Shown: piece by piece, positions 42,304-51,078 of the stretch
How positions within the stretch are numbered: the stretch's first letter is position 1
How the letters are laid out: every line of letters starts with the position of its first letter
From: Nocardioides jiangxiensis
GTDB lineage: Bacteria > Actinomycetota > Actinomycetes > Propionibacteriales > Nocardioidaceae
Assembly (NCBI RefSeq): GCF_030580915.1
Contig: NZ_JAUQTA010000001.1
Coordinates: 1,116,001-1,180,000, forward strand
Reading direction: 5' to 3'
Length of the DNA: 64,000 bases
Notes under the pieces: generated by a model
What the model was told of the DNA's origin: nothing
The model's input: the letters and a program-made list of their open reading frames with translations, nothing else
Databases searched by the model: none
Program-made: the position numbers and the translations under genes

Positions 42304-43594
42304 GGGTGTCCTCCTCGGACGGTGCGGTGAGGTCGGGGTCGACAGGGGGCGTGACCGTCGGGACGGACACGGGCCGCTCGGGACGGCGCAGCAGCAGGGC
42401 GAGCAGGACGCAGGACAGGGCACCGACGGCGGCGAGACCGACGACCGCGCCCTCGAGGTCGGCGAGCAGGGCGCCACCGCCCACCGCAGGCACCAGCAGC
42501 ACGGCACAGAGCAGCTCGATGCTCGAGGCCGTGCCGGCGTGGCCTCGGGCCTGGACCCCGGCGGTGAGGACGAGCCGGAAGGCGAGCAGCCCCCACGCGA
42601 GGATCATCAGGCGCGCCGGCGGGATCGCGGGGATGAACTCGGGTCCCATCAGGATCCGCATCACCGGCGAGATGACCGCCTCGAGACCGAGCGTGATCAG
42701 CAGGTCGAGGGCTGCCGAGACCAGCAGCCACCTGCGCAGCCGGGCAGCGCGGGCCGCGCCGGAGACCGCGGTCAGCCGCGGCAGCAGCATGCCCGCGACG
42801 TTCGCGAGCGCGAGGGCGGCGACGTTCGTGACGGTGACGGCCGTGGCGTAGTAGCCGACCTGGACCGCCCCCAGCACGAACCCGACGATCAGGACGTCGA
42901 GCCCGAGGTTGAGGCCGTTGATGCCGCTCACGTAGCTGCGGCGGGCGAACGCGCGCGTCTCGGCGGGGTCCGCGCGCAGCGCCGGGTCACCCGTCGGGCG
43001 GCGCAGCTTCCTCCAGCCGTAGAGCAGGCTCAGGCCACGCACCGGCACCACCACGAGCAGCACCAGCGCGGCGGACCGCATCGGGTGCACGACGAAGAGC
43101 AGGACCACCATGAAGACGTACGTCGCGACCCCGAGCAGGCCGAAGACGTTGACGTCGCGCACGCGGCCCTCGCCCCGCAGCATCGCGCCCAGGATCGCCT
43201 GCCAGAAGCCCCACGTGGTCATCAGCACCGTCGCGGCGAGCAGCAGCACGTAGTGGTCGCTCCCCCGCGCCTGCAGGGCCACCACGCCGACCGCCAGCAC
43301 GGCGCCGAGGACGGAGAGCGAGACCCACGCGCGACCACGGCCGCGCATGACGTCACGCGCAGGCCCTCCGGCGCTGGCGGTGAACGCAGCGATCGTCGGG
43401 ATCACGCCACCGAGGCAGAACTGACCCACGAGGATCGTCGCCATCATGACGATCGCGAGGTGCCCGCGCTCCTCCGGCCCGAGCATGCGGGCCAGCAGCG
43501 GTGCGGAGACCACCGTGAGCAGCTGCGCCCCGACGGCCGCCGCCACGAGCGAGAGGATCTCGCCCAGTGACCGGCCCCGCAGCCGCGCCAGCAT
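42290..43594 (-). CDS. Polysaccharide flippase, Wzx/MATE-like (MVF superfamily)
   Basis: A 434-residue protein with about twelve membrane helices and few charged residues, of the oligosaccharide flippase type (GAQLLTVVSAPLLARMLGPEERGHLAIVM at the start matches the family pattern of helix 1-2). It should move the lipid-linked repeat unit across the membrane for the Wzy-like polymerase at 31249. ATG 43594 overlaps the FkbM stop codon as TGATG and fits the usual N-terminus; frame extension upstream lies within FkbM. Confidence 0.85.
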   Translation of the reverse strand: MLARLRGRSLGEILSLVAAAVGAQLLTVVSAPLLARMLGPEERGHLAIVMMATILVGQFCLGGVIPTIAAFTASAGGPARDVMRGRGRAWVSLSVLGAVLAVGVVALQARGSDHYVLLLAATVLMTTWGFWQAILGAMLRGEGRVRDVNVFGLLGVATYVFMVVLLFVVHPMRSAALVLLVVVPVRGLSLLYGWRKLRRPTGDPALRADPAETRAFARRSYVSGINGLNLGLDVLIVGFVLGAVQVGYYATAVTVTNVAALALANVAGMLLPRLTAVSGAARAARLRRWLLVSAALDLLITLGLEAVISPVMRILMGPEFIPAIPPARLMILAWGLLAFRLVLTAGVQARGHAGTASSIELLCAVLLVPAVGGGALLADLEGAVVGLAAVGALSCVLLALLLRRPERPVSVPTVTPPVDPDLTAPSEEDTHAAP

Positions 43595-44502
43595 CAGCGC
43601 GGGTCGGTGAGCGGGCCGGGCACGAGCTTCTCGATCGCGGCGAGGCCCTCGGCGTCGGAGGGATGCACCACCGCGACGTCCCAGTAGTGCTGGGCACGGA
43701 GGCCGACCTTGTGGTCGAGCACCGACGCGAGCGCGCCGATCTGGTCGACCGTCGTGCGGCCGAGCGGGAGGCCCGCGTTGTCCCAGACCGCGACGTCGCG
43801 GTAGCCCAGCGCCCCCAGCTTGCCCCATACCTCGAGCGGCTCGTTGCCCGCGAGACGCGACAGTGCGTGGTCGTACTCGAAGAAGAGGACCGGGGGCTGG
43901 TCCTTCCAGGCCTCCGCGATCATCGGGATCAGCGCGACGTCGTAGCCGTCCGTGTCCGACTTGGCCAGGCGCAGCGTCGCGAAGTCGGCGTACCGCTCGC
44001 GGAGCTGCTCGGCGGTGACGAAGACGATCGCGTCGGCGCTGTCGACCACCTCGAAACGGGTCGTGCCGCCGGACCGGACCGCCTGGACAGGCGTCGAGGT
44101 GCCGTCCGTCGAGAGCAGCGCCTCGACGACGGTGACGCGCTGGTCGCGGTCGGTGTTGATGTGCAGGAACTCCAGGTACGCCGAGTCGCCCTCGACGCAG
44201 AGGACCTTGCCGTCGACCGCGTCGAGGATCTGCAGCGTCGAGTCGCCCACGTTGGCGCCCACGTCGAGGACCGTGAGCGGCGTGGACCCGGCACCGAGCT
44301 CCTTGGCGAGCTCGACGAGGTTCTGTCCGTAGACCGACCCCTCACCGGTGTAGTCGGGCAGGCGGTGCGACCAGGGCAGGACCATGTAGGTGCCCTGGAC
44401 GTTGCGCACGACCTTGCGGTTGGGGAACCGGTCACGCACCGCCCACGAGGCGTGCTGCCGGACCTTGCGCGGAAGGGTCTTGATGTCCATGCGGCGGCTC
44501 AC
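43594..44502 (-). CDS. FkbM-family SAM-dependent methyltransferase
   Basis: A 302-residue methyltransferase of the FkbM family, which O-methylates sugars or polyketides. The SAM-binding motif I is LDVGANVGDSTLQIL near residue 78, followed by the acidic strand end CVEGD and LAKSDTDGYD near 180. It probably methylates a sugar of the repeat unit. The GTG start overlaps the stop codon of the upstream glycosyltransferase (GTGA), and its own stop overlaps the flippase start, so translation is coupled. Confidence 0.87.
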   Translation of the reverse strand: MSRRMDIKTLPRKVRQHASWAVRDRFPNRKVVRNVQGTYMVLPWSHRLPDYTGEGSVYGQNLVELAKELGAGSTPLTVLDVGANVGDSTLQILDAVDGKVLCVEGDSAYLEFLHINTDRDQRVTVVEALLSTDGTSTPVQAVRSGGTTRFEVVDSADAIVFVTAEQLRERYADFATLRLAKSDTDGYDVALIPMIAEAWKDQPPVLFFEYDHALSRLAGNEPLEVWGKLGALGYRDVAVWDNAGLPLGRTTVDQIGALASVLDHKVGLRAQHYWDVAVVHPSDAEGLAAIEKLVPGPLTDPR

Positions 44503-45530
44503 GCGCCCTTTCGGTTGGCGATGGAGGAGAGGCGGTGGAGCTGGCGCATCAGCCAGACCACGTGGGGACCGGTGCCCAGCCAGCGGACGACCGTGCGGGC
44601 GCGGCCCTGCGGGATCAGCCGACGCAGCGTGCGGGCCAGGCGGCCGTTCGCGCGGACGATCACGCCCTCGATCTCCCGCGCCACCTCGACCGACAGGGCC
44701 ACGTCGGCGTGGACGACCGGGTCGGGGGCCGGCATGGCCTTCGGCATGGTGCGCGTGGAGTTGGTGGTGGTCGCGTCGGCACCGAAGCCGACGTTCTCGA
44801 CCATGTTGACCGCCGGCGTGGCGGCGTACGTGCCGAGAGCGCCCATGGTGGCCCAGAGGTGGCTGTCCCAGTTGAACTGGCGCACGTCGCGGGAGTCCAT
44901 GACCTCCTGGAAGTACGCGCGGCCGCCGGCGGTCACGAACCGGGAGGCGTCGTGCGGGTGCAGCCGGACCGGGACGCCGGCCACCTCGCCCTCGGGCCCG
45001 CCGGCCTGCCAGGTGCGCGGGAAGACAGCGCGGTGCTGCTTCCAGGCCCGCGCCCAGGTCGCCCAGCCCCAGATCGAGGCGTAGTGCGAGAAGCCGTAGG
45101 ACCTGCCGTCGAAGAACCGCTGGGGCACGAACATCGAGTTGCCGCCGATGTAGGCGACCCGCTCGTCGTCCTCGAAGTGGTCGAGCATGACGTCGGCGTA
45201 GTCGAAGAAGGAGAGGTCGGGGAAGCAGTCGTCCTCGAGGATCACGGCGCGGTCGACCTGGTCGAAGACCCAGTCGAGGCCGAGCTCCACGTTCTGGTCG
45301 ACGCCGACGTTGTGCTCCCAGTACTTGCGGTGCACCTCGCAGGGCCAGTCGATGTCCTCGAGGACGCTGCGCACGGCGGCCGTTCCGACGGCGTCGTCCT
45401 CGCGTCCCTCACGCGGGCCGTCGCACAGCAGGAACAGCTGCGAGGGCTTCGCGGAGCGGATCCGGTCGAGCGTCGCAGCGGTCTTGTCGGGTCGACTGAA
45501 CGAGATCAGGACCACAGGAGGGGTCGGCAC
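44499..45530 (-). CDS. GT-A-type glycosyltransferase
   Basis: A 343-residue cytosolic glycosyltransferase with a GT-A fold: VVLISFSRPDKTAATLDRI at the N-terminus, NVGVDQNVELGLDWVF, and the metal-binding ILEDDCFPD motif near residue 97. C-terminal basic and hydrophobic segments may hold it at the membrane. GTG 45530 is chosen because TAGGCT (minus strand, 45538-45543) ends 7 bp before it, making it leaderless; upstream in-frame codons lie outside this promoter. It begins the operon GT-FkbM-Wzx-sulfotransferase. Donor sugar unknown. Confidence 0.85.
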   Translation of the reverse strand: MPTPPVVLISFSRPDKTAATLDRIRSAKPSQLFLLCDGPREGREDDAVGTAAVRSVLEDIDWPCEVHRKYWEHNVGVDQNVELGLDWVFDQVDRAVILEDDCFPDLSFFDYADVMLDHFEDDERVAYIGGNSMFVPQRFFDGRSYGFSHYASIWGWATWARAWKQHRAVFPRTWQAGGPEGEVAGVPVRLHPHDASRFVTAGGRAYFQEVMDSRDVRQFNWDSHLWATMGALGTYAATPAVNMVENVGFGADATTTNSTRTMPKAMPAPDPVVHADVALSVEVAREIEGVIVRANGRLARTLRRLIPQGRARTVVRWLGTGPHVVWLMRQLHRLSSIANRKGA

Positions 45531-45690
45531 GGCGCGCAGCCTAGCAACGGGTGAGGGCCAGTTCGTCCGGATGGACACGCCTGTAACGAACTGGCAACCC
45601 GGTCCTTGTACGGTGAGCCACGTCACCCGGTCCGCGCCGGGGGTTCTAGGGTGCGGGCCGGCTCATTCACGCTTTGAAGGGAACCCACAC

Positions 45691-46785
45691 GTGACCGACT
45701 TCTGGTTCGGCAAGCGCGTCCTGATCACCGGTGGAGACGGCTTCGTCGCCTCCAACCTGACCGAGGCGCTCATGCGCCGGGGTGCCGTCGTCACCATCAC
45801 GGTGCGCCACCAGCGTCCCGCTCCGACCTCGGTCCTGCTCAACAGCGAGCTGCGCCCCGACGTCGAGGTCACCGAGATGCGTGACTACTCCGAGGTGCAG
45901 CGGATCATCAACCGCCACCAGATCGACACGATCTTCCACCTCGCGGCGTCCGCGATCGTCTCGGACTCGGCCCGCTCGCCGATGTCGACGTACCAGAACA
46001 ACATCGAGCCGACCCTCAACCTGCTGGAGGCCGCCCGCATCAACGGCGTCGAGCGCGTCCTGCTCGCCTCGACGGACAAGTCGTACGGCGACCACGCCGA
46101 CGTCGACGACACCGAGCCGCTGCCGTACCTGGAGACGCACGCGCTCCGCGGCATGGACGTCTACTCGTCCTCGAAGGCCTGCGCGGACATGATGGCGCAG
46201 TCGTACTCGTTCCAGTACAAGCTGCCGGCGCTCATCGTGCGCTCGTGCAACATCTACGGCCCGGGCGACCTGAACTTCACCCGCCTGATCCCGCGCACCA
46301 GCCTGCGGATGATGGCGGGCAAGGCCCCCGTCATCAACCTCGGCAACGCGGACGTGCTGCGCGAGTACATCTACATCGACGACCTGTGCGACGCGTACAT
46401 GTTCCTCGCCGAGAACATGGAGCGTCACTACGCCCAGGAGATGCCGACCCGCGGCCGCGCGACGTACGGCTGGTCGTCCTACAACGTGGGCGCCTTCACC
46501 TCCGGCCTGGGCCTCGAGCCGCGCGAGTTCTCCAACATCCGCTCGGTCACGCAGGTCATCGACACCATCGGCAAGGTCGTCGGCTCGGACCTCGAGCCGG
46601 TCACCATCCCGAAGCCCGACAACTTCATCGAGATCCCGGACCAGTTCCTGGACTCCAAGAAGCTGCACGACTTCGGCTACACGCCGAAGATCGACTTCGA
46701 AGAGGGTGTCGAGCGCTCCGTCGAGTGGTACCGCAACCACTCCGCGCTCTTCAACAAGCTGGGCGCCAAGTACGTCCTCAGCTGA
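45691..46785 (+). CDS. NAD(P)-dependent nucleotide-sugar dehydratase/epimerase (RfbG/GMD-like)
   Basis: A 364-residue extended short-chain dehydrogenase. It starts FWFGKRVLITGGDGFVASN, the N-terminal pattern of CDP-glucose 4,6-dehydratases and relatives, then has STDKSYGDH, YSSSK with Tyr158 and Lys162, RSCNIYGPGD and REYIYIDDLCDAY. It converts a nucleotide sugar in the same pathway as the surrounding glycosyltransferases, but whether it is a 4,6-dehydratase or an epimerase is unclear. The GTG has GAAGG 10 nt upstream, and TAGGGT at 45646-45651 could be its -10. It is divergent from the operon at 45530 and ends in a very strong terminator. Confidence 0.83.
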   Translation: MTDFWFGKRVLITGGDGFVASNLTEALMRRGAVVTITVRHQRPAPTSVLLNSELRPDVEVTEMRDYSEVQRIINRHQIDTIFHLAASAIVSDSARSPMSTYQNNIEPTLNLLEAARINGVERVLLASTDKSYGDHADVDDTEPLPYLETHALRGMDVYSSSKACADMMAQSYSFQYKLPALIVRSCNIYGPGDLNFTRLIPRTSLRMMAGKAPVINLGNADVLREYIYIDDLCDAYMFLAENMERHYAQEMPTRGRATYGWSSYNVGAFTSGLGLEPREFSNIRSVTQVIDTIGKVVGSDLEPVTIPKPDNFIEIPDQFLDSKKLHDFGYTPKIDFEEGVERSVEWYRNHSALFNKLGAKYVLS

Positions 46786-46792
46786 GCCGACA

Positions 46793-46834
46793 GCACGAGG
46801 GCCCGCCACGGATCTCCGTGGCGGGCCCTCGTGC
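46793..46834. terminator. Very strong bidirectional hairpin terminator
   Basis: A perfect 19-bp stem (46793-46811 with 46816-46834) and an ATCT loop between two convergent genes. It is the longest perfect hairpin I found in the window. Confidence 0.9.
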
Positions 46835-46842
46835 GTCGTGGG

Positions 46843-47922
46843 TCACCGCCGGGCGGCGAGGTCCTCGCGGATCGTCCGGGCCATGCCAGCCCAGGTGAAG
46901 TCGTCGGTGTGCAGCCGCGCCGCGGCGAGCTGCTCCGGGGTCGCGGCGATCGCGGCGCGGATCCGGTCCGCGAGGGGCCCCGGCTCGATCGAGGTGGCCA
47001 CCTCGGCAAGGCCTCCGGTCACCTCGCGCAACGCCGGGTCGGCAGAGATCACGACCGGGATGCCCAGGCGCTGCGCCTCGATCGGCGGCAGCCCGAAGCC
47101 TTCGAAGTCCGAGGGGAAGACCACCAGCCCGGCACCGGAGAAGCACTCGGCGAAGGCGTCGTCGTCGAGCCACGGCATCAGCTCGACCCGGTCGGCGATG
47201 CCGAGCTCGGCGACCTTCCGCGTCGCGGCCTCGCGGTCGGCACGCCCCATGCCGATGAGGCGCAGCGTCCACAGCGCGTCCGTCGTGCAGAACTCGGCCC
47301 AGGCAGCGAGGACGGCGTCGACGTTCTTGTTCGCGAAGTGGCCGAACGCCAGGGCGTAGAGGCCCGCGCTGGCCGCCGGGCCCGACGGCGTCGGCCAGCG
47401 GTCGACATGGTCGGAGCCGAGGCGGGCCGGGATCGCCTTGCCCCGCGTGGACGGGTGGAGGCGGACGACGTCGTCGCGGGTCCGCTCGGAGATCGTGTAG
47501 ATGCCGTCGGCGAGCCGGAAGCTCAGCGCGTACGACGCGCGGCGCGCCGCCCGGCGGCGCGCACTGAACTGCTCCGGGCGCAGCTCGTGGCGCAGGTCGG
47601 TCAGGATCACGCCGCGCGGGGTCGAGCCGGTGCCCGCCAGCGCGGCAGCGACCACGCCGCACAGGAACAGGTCGGCGCCGAGACGGCGCGCGGCCCGGCG
47701 CGGTCCGGTCGTCCGCAGCCAGGCAGAACCTGCCGTGCCTCCGCGTGGCGGGGTGAGCTGGTGCAGCTCGACCCCGTCCGGAACGGCGAAGGCCGGCGCG
47801 CCTGAGACGAGCACGGTCAACCGGTCCTCGGGCGCCACCTCGCGCCAGCCCTGGAGGAGGTTCTCGAGGATGACCGCGGAGCTGCCCGCCTTGACGACGA
47901 GGGCATCGATGACGACGTGCAC
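46843..47922 (-). CDS. Glycosyltransferase, GT4-type
   Basis: A 359-residue GT-B glycosyltransferase: VVIDALVVKAGSSAVILENLLQGW at the start, ALAFGHFANKNVDAVLAAW near residue 205, and the donor-site E-x7-E region as EGFGLPPIEAQRLGIPVV near 300, typical of GT4 enzymes. It probably adds one sugar of the repeat unit. GTG 47922 is set by TAGGGT (minus strand, 47930-47935) 7 bp upstream; longer in-frame starts lie upstream of that promoter. It is divergent from the leaderless methyltransferase gene 69 bp away. Confidence 0.88.
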   Translation of the reverse strand: MHVVIDALVVKAGSSAVILENLLQGWREVAPEDRLTVLVSGAPAFAVPDGVELHQLTPPRGGTAGSAWLRTTGPRRAARRLGADLFLCGVVAAALAGTGSTPRGVILTDLRHELRPEQFSARRRAARRASYALSFRLADGIYTISERTRDDVVRLHPSTRGKAIPARLGSDHVDRWPTPSGPAASAGLYALAFGHFANKNVDAVLAAWAEFCTTDALWTLRLIGMGRADREAATRKVAELGIADRVELMPWLDDDAFAECFSGAGLVVFPSDFEGFGLPPIEAQRLGIPVVISADPALREVTGGLAEVATSIEPGPLADRIRAAIAATPEQLAAARLHTDDFTWAGMARTIREDLAARR

Positions 47923-47991
47923 GACCGGAACCCTAGCGGTGCGTGAGACCTGGACCACGCACCGTCATCCAGCGCCGCTACCCTTCCGCGC

Positions 47992-48750
47992 ATGGCCACC
48001 GACACGCGCTGCGTCCTCTGCTCCACGCCCACCGAGCTCTTCGACCGGGCGCGGATCATGCAGAAGTACGACGTGGACTTCCACCGCTGCCCCGGCTGCG
48101 GCCTGATCAGCCTCCCCGACCCGACCTGGCTCGACGAGGCCTACGGCCCCACCATCTACGCCGGCGACGAGGGCCTGCTGCGGCGCTGCCGGATCCAGGG
48201 CCTCGTGACCAGCGCGATCATCCGCTCCGAGGGGATCAGGCGCGGCCGCTTCCTCGACTGGGCCGGTGGCACGGGCCTGCTCACCCGGATCATGCGTGAC
48301 AAGGGCTTCGACTACTACCGCAACGACCCCTACATCGACAACGCGCTCGCCAAGGGCTACGACGCCGAGGTCGAGGGCCACTTCGACCTGGTCTCGGCGT
48401 TCGAGGTGGTCGAGCACCTCGCCGACCCCATCGCGGACATGAAGGCCGTGGCCGACGTCACCGACCGGATCTTCATCAGCACCCACCTGCAGCCCAAGGA
48501 CAACCCGCCGAAGGCCGACGACTGGTGGTACTACCAGCTCGACTCCGGTCAGCACATCGCCCTGCACACGGTCGAGTCGCTGACCCTCCTCGCCGAGGCG
48601 CTCGGCATGCAGCTGACCACCGACGGCGACAAGTACCACGTCTTCCACCGGGTCCCGCTCAAGCCGGGGACGAAGCTGATCCTGTCGCGCGGCCTCTCCT
48701 CGGTGCGGCGTGGCGCCACCGACCTGGCCCGCAAGGCCCTCGGCCGCTGA
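47992..48750 (+). CDS. Class I methyltransferase with N-terminal zinc-binding motif
   Basis: A 252-residue protein: an N-terminal zinc ribbon (CVLC at about residue 7 and CPGC near 32) followed by a methyltransferase-23-type domain with a variant SAM loop (LDWAGGTGLLTRIM) and EVVEHLADP. This combination resembles sugar C- or O-methyltransferases of deoxysugar pathways. It probably modifies a sugar for the polysaccharide. ATG 47992 is 7 bp after TACCCT (47979-47984), a leaderless start. It is the last polysaccharide-type gene before the conserved thiol/nitrogen block. Confidence 0.82.
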   Translation: MATDTRCVLCSTPTELFDRARIMQKYDVDFHRCPGCGLISLPDPTWLDEAYGPTIYAGDEGLLRRCRIQGLVTSAIIRSEGIRRGRFLDWAGGTGLLTRIMRDKGFDYYRNDPYIDNALAKGYDAEVEGHFDLVSAFEVVEHLADPIADMKAVADVTDRIFISTHLQPKDNPPKADDWWYYQLDSGQHIALHTVESLTLLAEALGMQLTTDGDKYHVFHRVPLKPGTKLILSRGLSSVRRGATDLARKALGR

Positions 48751-48782
48751 CCCGGACGCTCGTACAGCGAGGTCGCGTCGGA

Positions 48783-48794
48783 ATGTCGCGACAT
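48783..48794. promoter_or_regulatory. Palindrome ATGTCGCGACAT upstream of the thioredoxin-like gene
   Basis: A perfect 12-bp palindrome extending to 17 bp with one mismatched pair (GG and CC at the ends), centred 27 bp before the start codon. It fits a dimeric regulator site. Confidence 0.4.
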
Positions 48795-48814
48795 CCCCGA
48801 CCGTTGGAGACCCC

Positions 48815-49264
48815 GTGAGCACCGGAGCAGTCGTCCTCGTCATCGCCGTCGTCGGCGCCGTCGTCTTCGGACTGGTCCGCGCCGCCACCGACGGCCGCTT
48901 CCGCGGCACGCACCGGGTGCGCCACGTCCTCGACGAGCCCGTGACACCGGAGCCGGCCGAGTCCGTCCTGCACGGCACGCCGTACGAGGCGGAGCTGGGC
49001 AGGCGCGCGACGCTGCTGCAGTTCTCGAGTGCGTTCTGCGCGCCGTGCCGGGTGACCCGCCGGATCCTCGAGGAGGTCGCCGCGGTCGTCCCCGACGTGG
49101 CGCACGTGGAGATCGACGCGGAGCACCACCTCGACCTGGTCCGTCACCTCGGCGTGCTGCGCACGCCCACGACGCTCGTCCTGGATGCTGCCGGGCGCGA
49201 GGTCACCCGTGCGGCGGGAGCGCCCCGCAAGGAGCAGGTGCTCGCGGCCCTCGCCACGGTCTGA
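48815..49264 (+). CDS. Membrane-anchored thioredoxin-like protein
   Basis: A 149-residue thioredoxin-fold protein with an N-terminal membrane helix (about 4-22), the redox motif CAPC (Cys75, Cys78) and the cis-proline segment RTPT. It is a thiol-disulfide oxidoreductase, orientation unknown. GTG 48815 has GGAG 6 nt upstream. In mycobacteria a thioredoxin gene (thiX) lies in the same neighbourhood as cysA2, sseC2, glnR and mshD, all present here, so this is the likely counterpart although 13 kb of polysaccharide genes separate it from the sulfurtransferase operon. Confidence 0.85.
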   Translation: MSTGAVVLVIAVVGAVVFGLVRAATDGRFRGTHRVRHVLDEPVTPEPAESVLHGTPYEAELGRRATLLQFSSAFCAPCRVTRRILEEVAAVVPDVAHVEIDAEHHLDLVRHLGVLRTPTTLVLDAAGREVTRAAGAPRKEQVLAALATV

Positions 49265-49306
49265 GCCGGCCGGCCCCGCCGACGGCCCGCGTCGGACGCG
49301 GCCGGG

Positions 49307-49894
49307 TCAGTCGAGGTCGCCGGCAGCCAGCGGGCGGCCGAGCACGAGCTCCCAGCCGACGGTCTTGAGCTCCTTTGCCGGCATGCCGCCGACGACGGTC
49401 AGCTCGGGGACGTCCCGGGTGACCACCGAGTTGGCGCCGACCACGCAGCCATCGCCGAGGTGGCGGGGTCCGACCACCGTCGCGTTCGCACCGATCGTGA
49501 CGTGGTGGCCGACGACCGGGAAGCCCCATGCCGCCGGGTCGCCACCGCGTCCGGGCTCGCCCAGCGTGGCGCCCTGCGCCATGCGCAGGCCCCGGCCCGC
49601 CACGACTCCCCCACCGATCACCACACCGCTCGAGTGCATCAGCGCGAAGCCCGGCCCGATGCGCGCGTCGGGATGGATCTCGGCGCCCGAGATCATGACG
49701 CCCCACGCCCGCAGGACGAACGCGAGCGGACGCAGCGGGGTCCGGGCCAGCGCCTGGCCGATCCGGTAGAGCACGACCACCTGGACCTGAGGCGTGACGA
49801 CGAGCTTGCCGATCACCTTGACCCAGAAGAGCGGGCCGGGCACGCGCGTGTGGTCGACGTTGGCCTTGAGGTCGGCAGCGATCAGGCTCCACAT
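49307..49894 (-). CDS. Left-handed beta-helix acyltransferase, serine acetyltransferase-like
   Basis: A 195-residue hexapeptide-repeat protein. Turns of the helix are visible from about residue 68 on (ISGAEIHPDARIGPGF, VVIGGGVVAGRGL, VTIGANATVVGP, GDGCVVGANSVVTRDVP), with the catalytic His likely in LMHSSGVVIG. It matches the CysE family subgroup often found in polysaccharide loci, so it could acetylate a sugar or serine. ATG 49894 is preferred, with AGG 9 nt upstream; ATG 49903 abuts that site. Confidence 0.78.
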   Translation of the reverse strand: MWSLIAADLKANVDHTRVPGPLFWVKVIGKLVVTPQVQVVVLYRIGQALARTPLRPLAFVLRAWGVMISGAEIHPDARIGPGFALMHSSGVVIGGGVVAGRGLRMAQGATLGEPGRGGDPAAWGFPVVGHHVTIGANATVVGPRHLGDGCVVGANSVVTRDVPELTVVGGMPAKELKTVGWELVLGRPLAAGDLD

Positions 49895-49944
49895 GGCGCA
49901 CATCCTGCCGCAGACCGCGGTGGGACCGAGCGCGGATGCCGGAC

Positions 49945-50214
49945 TCAGCCGCCGGCGAACGGTGGCAGGAACTCCACGACGCTCCCGGGCTGGACGGCGT
50001 CCGCGCCGGGCTGCTGCCCGTCGACGAGCACCGAGCACACCGCCAGGACGCCGGCGAGCCGGTCGCTCTCCGGATGCCGTGCGAGTGCCGCCTCGCGCAG
50101 CCCCGCGACGCTCAGCGGGCCGTCGTACTGCTCCTCGGCGACGCCGGCGGCCGCACGTGCCCCGGCCCAGTAACGGACCGTGATCGTGGGCGCAACGGGC
50201 GCGGGCAAGCTCAT
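49945..50214 (-). CDS. MoaD/ThiS-family sulfur-carrier protein
   Basis: An 89-residue ubiquitin-like protein ending in Gly-Gly (LPPFAGG), the feature needed for C-terminal thiocarboxylate formation. MoaD members supply sulfur for molybdopterin; ThiS members for thiamine. Length and the VRYWAGARAAAG start favour MoaD type. No molybdopterin synthase partner is in the window. ATG 50214 is used; ATG 50241 would add nine residues. It is divergent from glnR. Confidence 0.85.
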   Translation of the reverse strand: MSLPAPVAPTITVRYWAGARAAAGVAEEQYDGPLSVAGLREAALARHPESDRLAGVLAVCSVLVDGQQPGADAVQPGSVVEFLPPFAGG

Positions 50215-50279
50215 GTCCGATATTCTGCCGGGACCGGCCATGAACCCGACCGTGGGCCCGCAGTTCGTGAGGAGGCGCG

Positions 50280-51005
50280 ATGAGCACCCTGCTGCTTCTC
50301 ACGAGCGCCCTGCAGTCGTCGGCCGAGGTGCTTCCCGGCCTCGCCCTGCTCAGCCACCAGGTGAAGGTCCTGCCGGCCGAGGGCAGCGCGCTGCTCGAGG
50401 CGCCCGACTCCGACCTCGTCCTGGTCGACGGTCGTCAGGACCTCGCCCACGCGCGTGACCTGTGCCGCCTGATGCTGGCGACCGGATCCGACGTTCCCGT
50501 GATGCTGGTGCTGACCGAGGGCGGCCTCTCCGTGGTGAGCGCCGACTGGGGCATGGACGAGATCGTCCTGACCACCTGCGGCCCCGCGGAGCTCGAGGCC
50601 CGCATCAAGCTCGCGATCGCCCGCAACGTCGCCCGGCGCAACGCCGACGACCCCGACGCCCACGTCATCCGCTCCGGTGAGGTCGTCGTCGACGACGCCA
50701 CCTACACCGCGCGCCTGGGTGGCCGGCCGCTCGACCTCACCTTCAAGGAGTTCGAGCTCCTCAAGTACCTCGCGCAGCATCCGGGCCGCGTCTTCACCCG
50801 GCAGCAGCTGCTGCAGGAGGTCTGGGGCTACGACTACTTCGGTGGCACGCGCACCGTCGACGTCCACGTGCGTCGGCTCCGCGCCAAGCTCGGCCCGGAG
50901 AACGAGAACCTGATCGGCACGGTCCGCAACGTCGGCTACCGGTTCGTCGTCCCCTCACGGGGCGCGAGCGCCGACGCCGAGGCCGAGGAGACCGCCGACG
51001 CCTGA
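50280..51005 (+). CDS. glnR: GlnR-type nitrogen regulator, OmpR/PhoB family
   Basis: A 241-residue response regulator almost matching actinobacterial Gln[22 protein letters not shown] at the start, VDGR with Asp50, [11 protein letters not shown], and the C-terminal winged helix with [22 protein letters not shown] and [13 protein letters not shown]. GlnR controls ammonium assimilation and transport genes; its receiver is atypical and it has no dedicated kinase, and none is nearby. ATG 50280 has GGAGG 7 nt upstream. TATTCT at 50220-50225 may be its -10. It is followed by mshD, as in other actinobacteria. Confidence 0.9.
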   Translation: MSTLLLLTSALQSSAEVLPGLALLSHQVKVLPAEGSALLEAPDSDLVLVDGRQDLAHARDLCRLMLATGSDVPVMLVLTEGGLSVVSADWGMDEIVLTTCGPAELEARIKLAIARNVARRNADDPDAHVIRSGEVVVDDATYTARLGGRPLDLTFKEFELLKYLAQHPGRVFTRQQLLQEVWGYDYFGGTRTVDVHVRRLRAKLGPENENLIGTVRNVGYRFVVPSRGASADAEAEETADA

Positions 51006-51078
51006 GGGCTCGGCCGGGCGCATCCATCGCGCCACCGGCACACGAGGGCGGCCTCGGTCGGCGACTAGGGTCGCCCCC

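Noticed and set aside
50214..50280. GlnR autoregulatory site in the moaD-glnR intergenic region
   Set aside because: The 65 bp contain no convincing pair of GlnR half-sites (GTnAC-type); only a TATTCT hexamer was seen.
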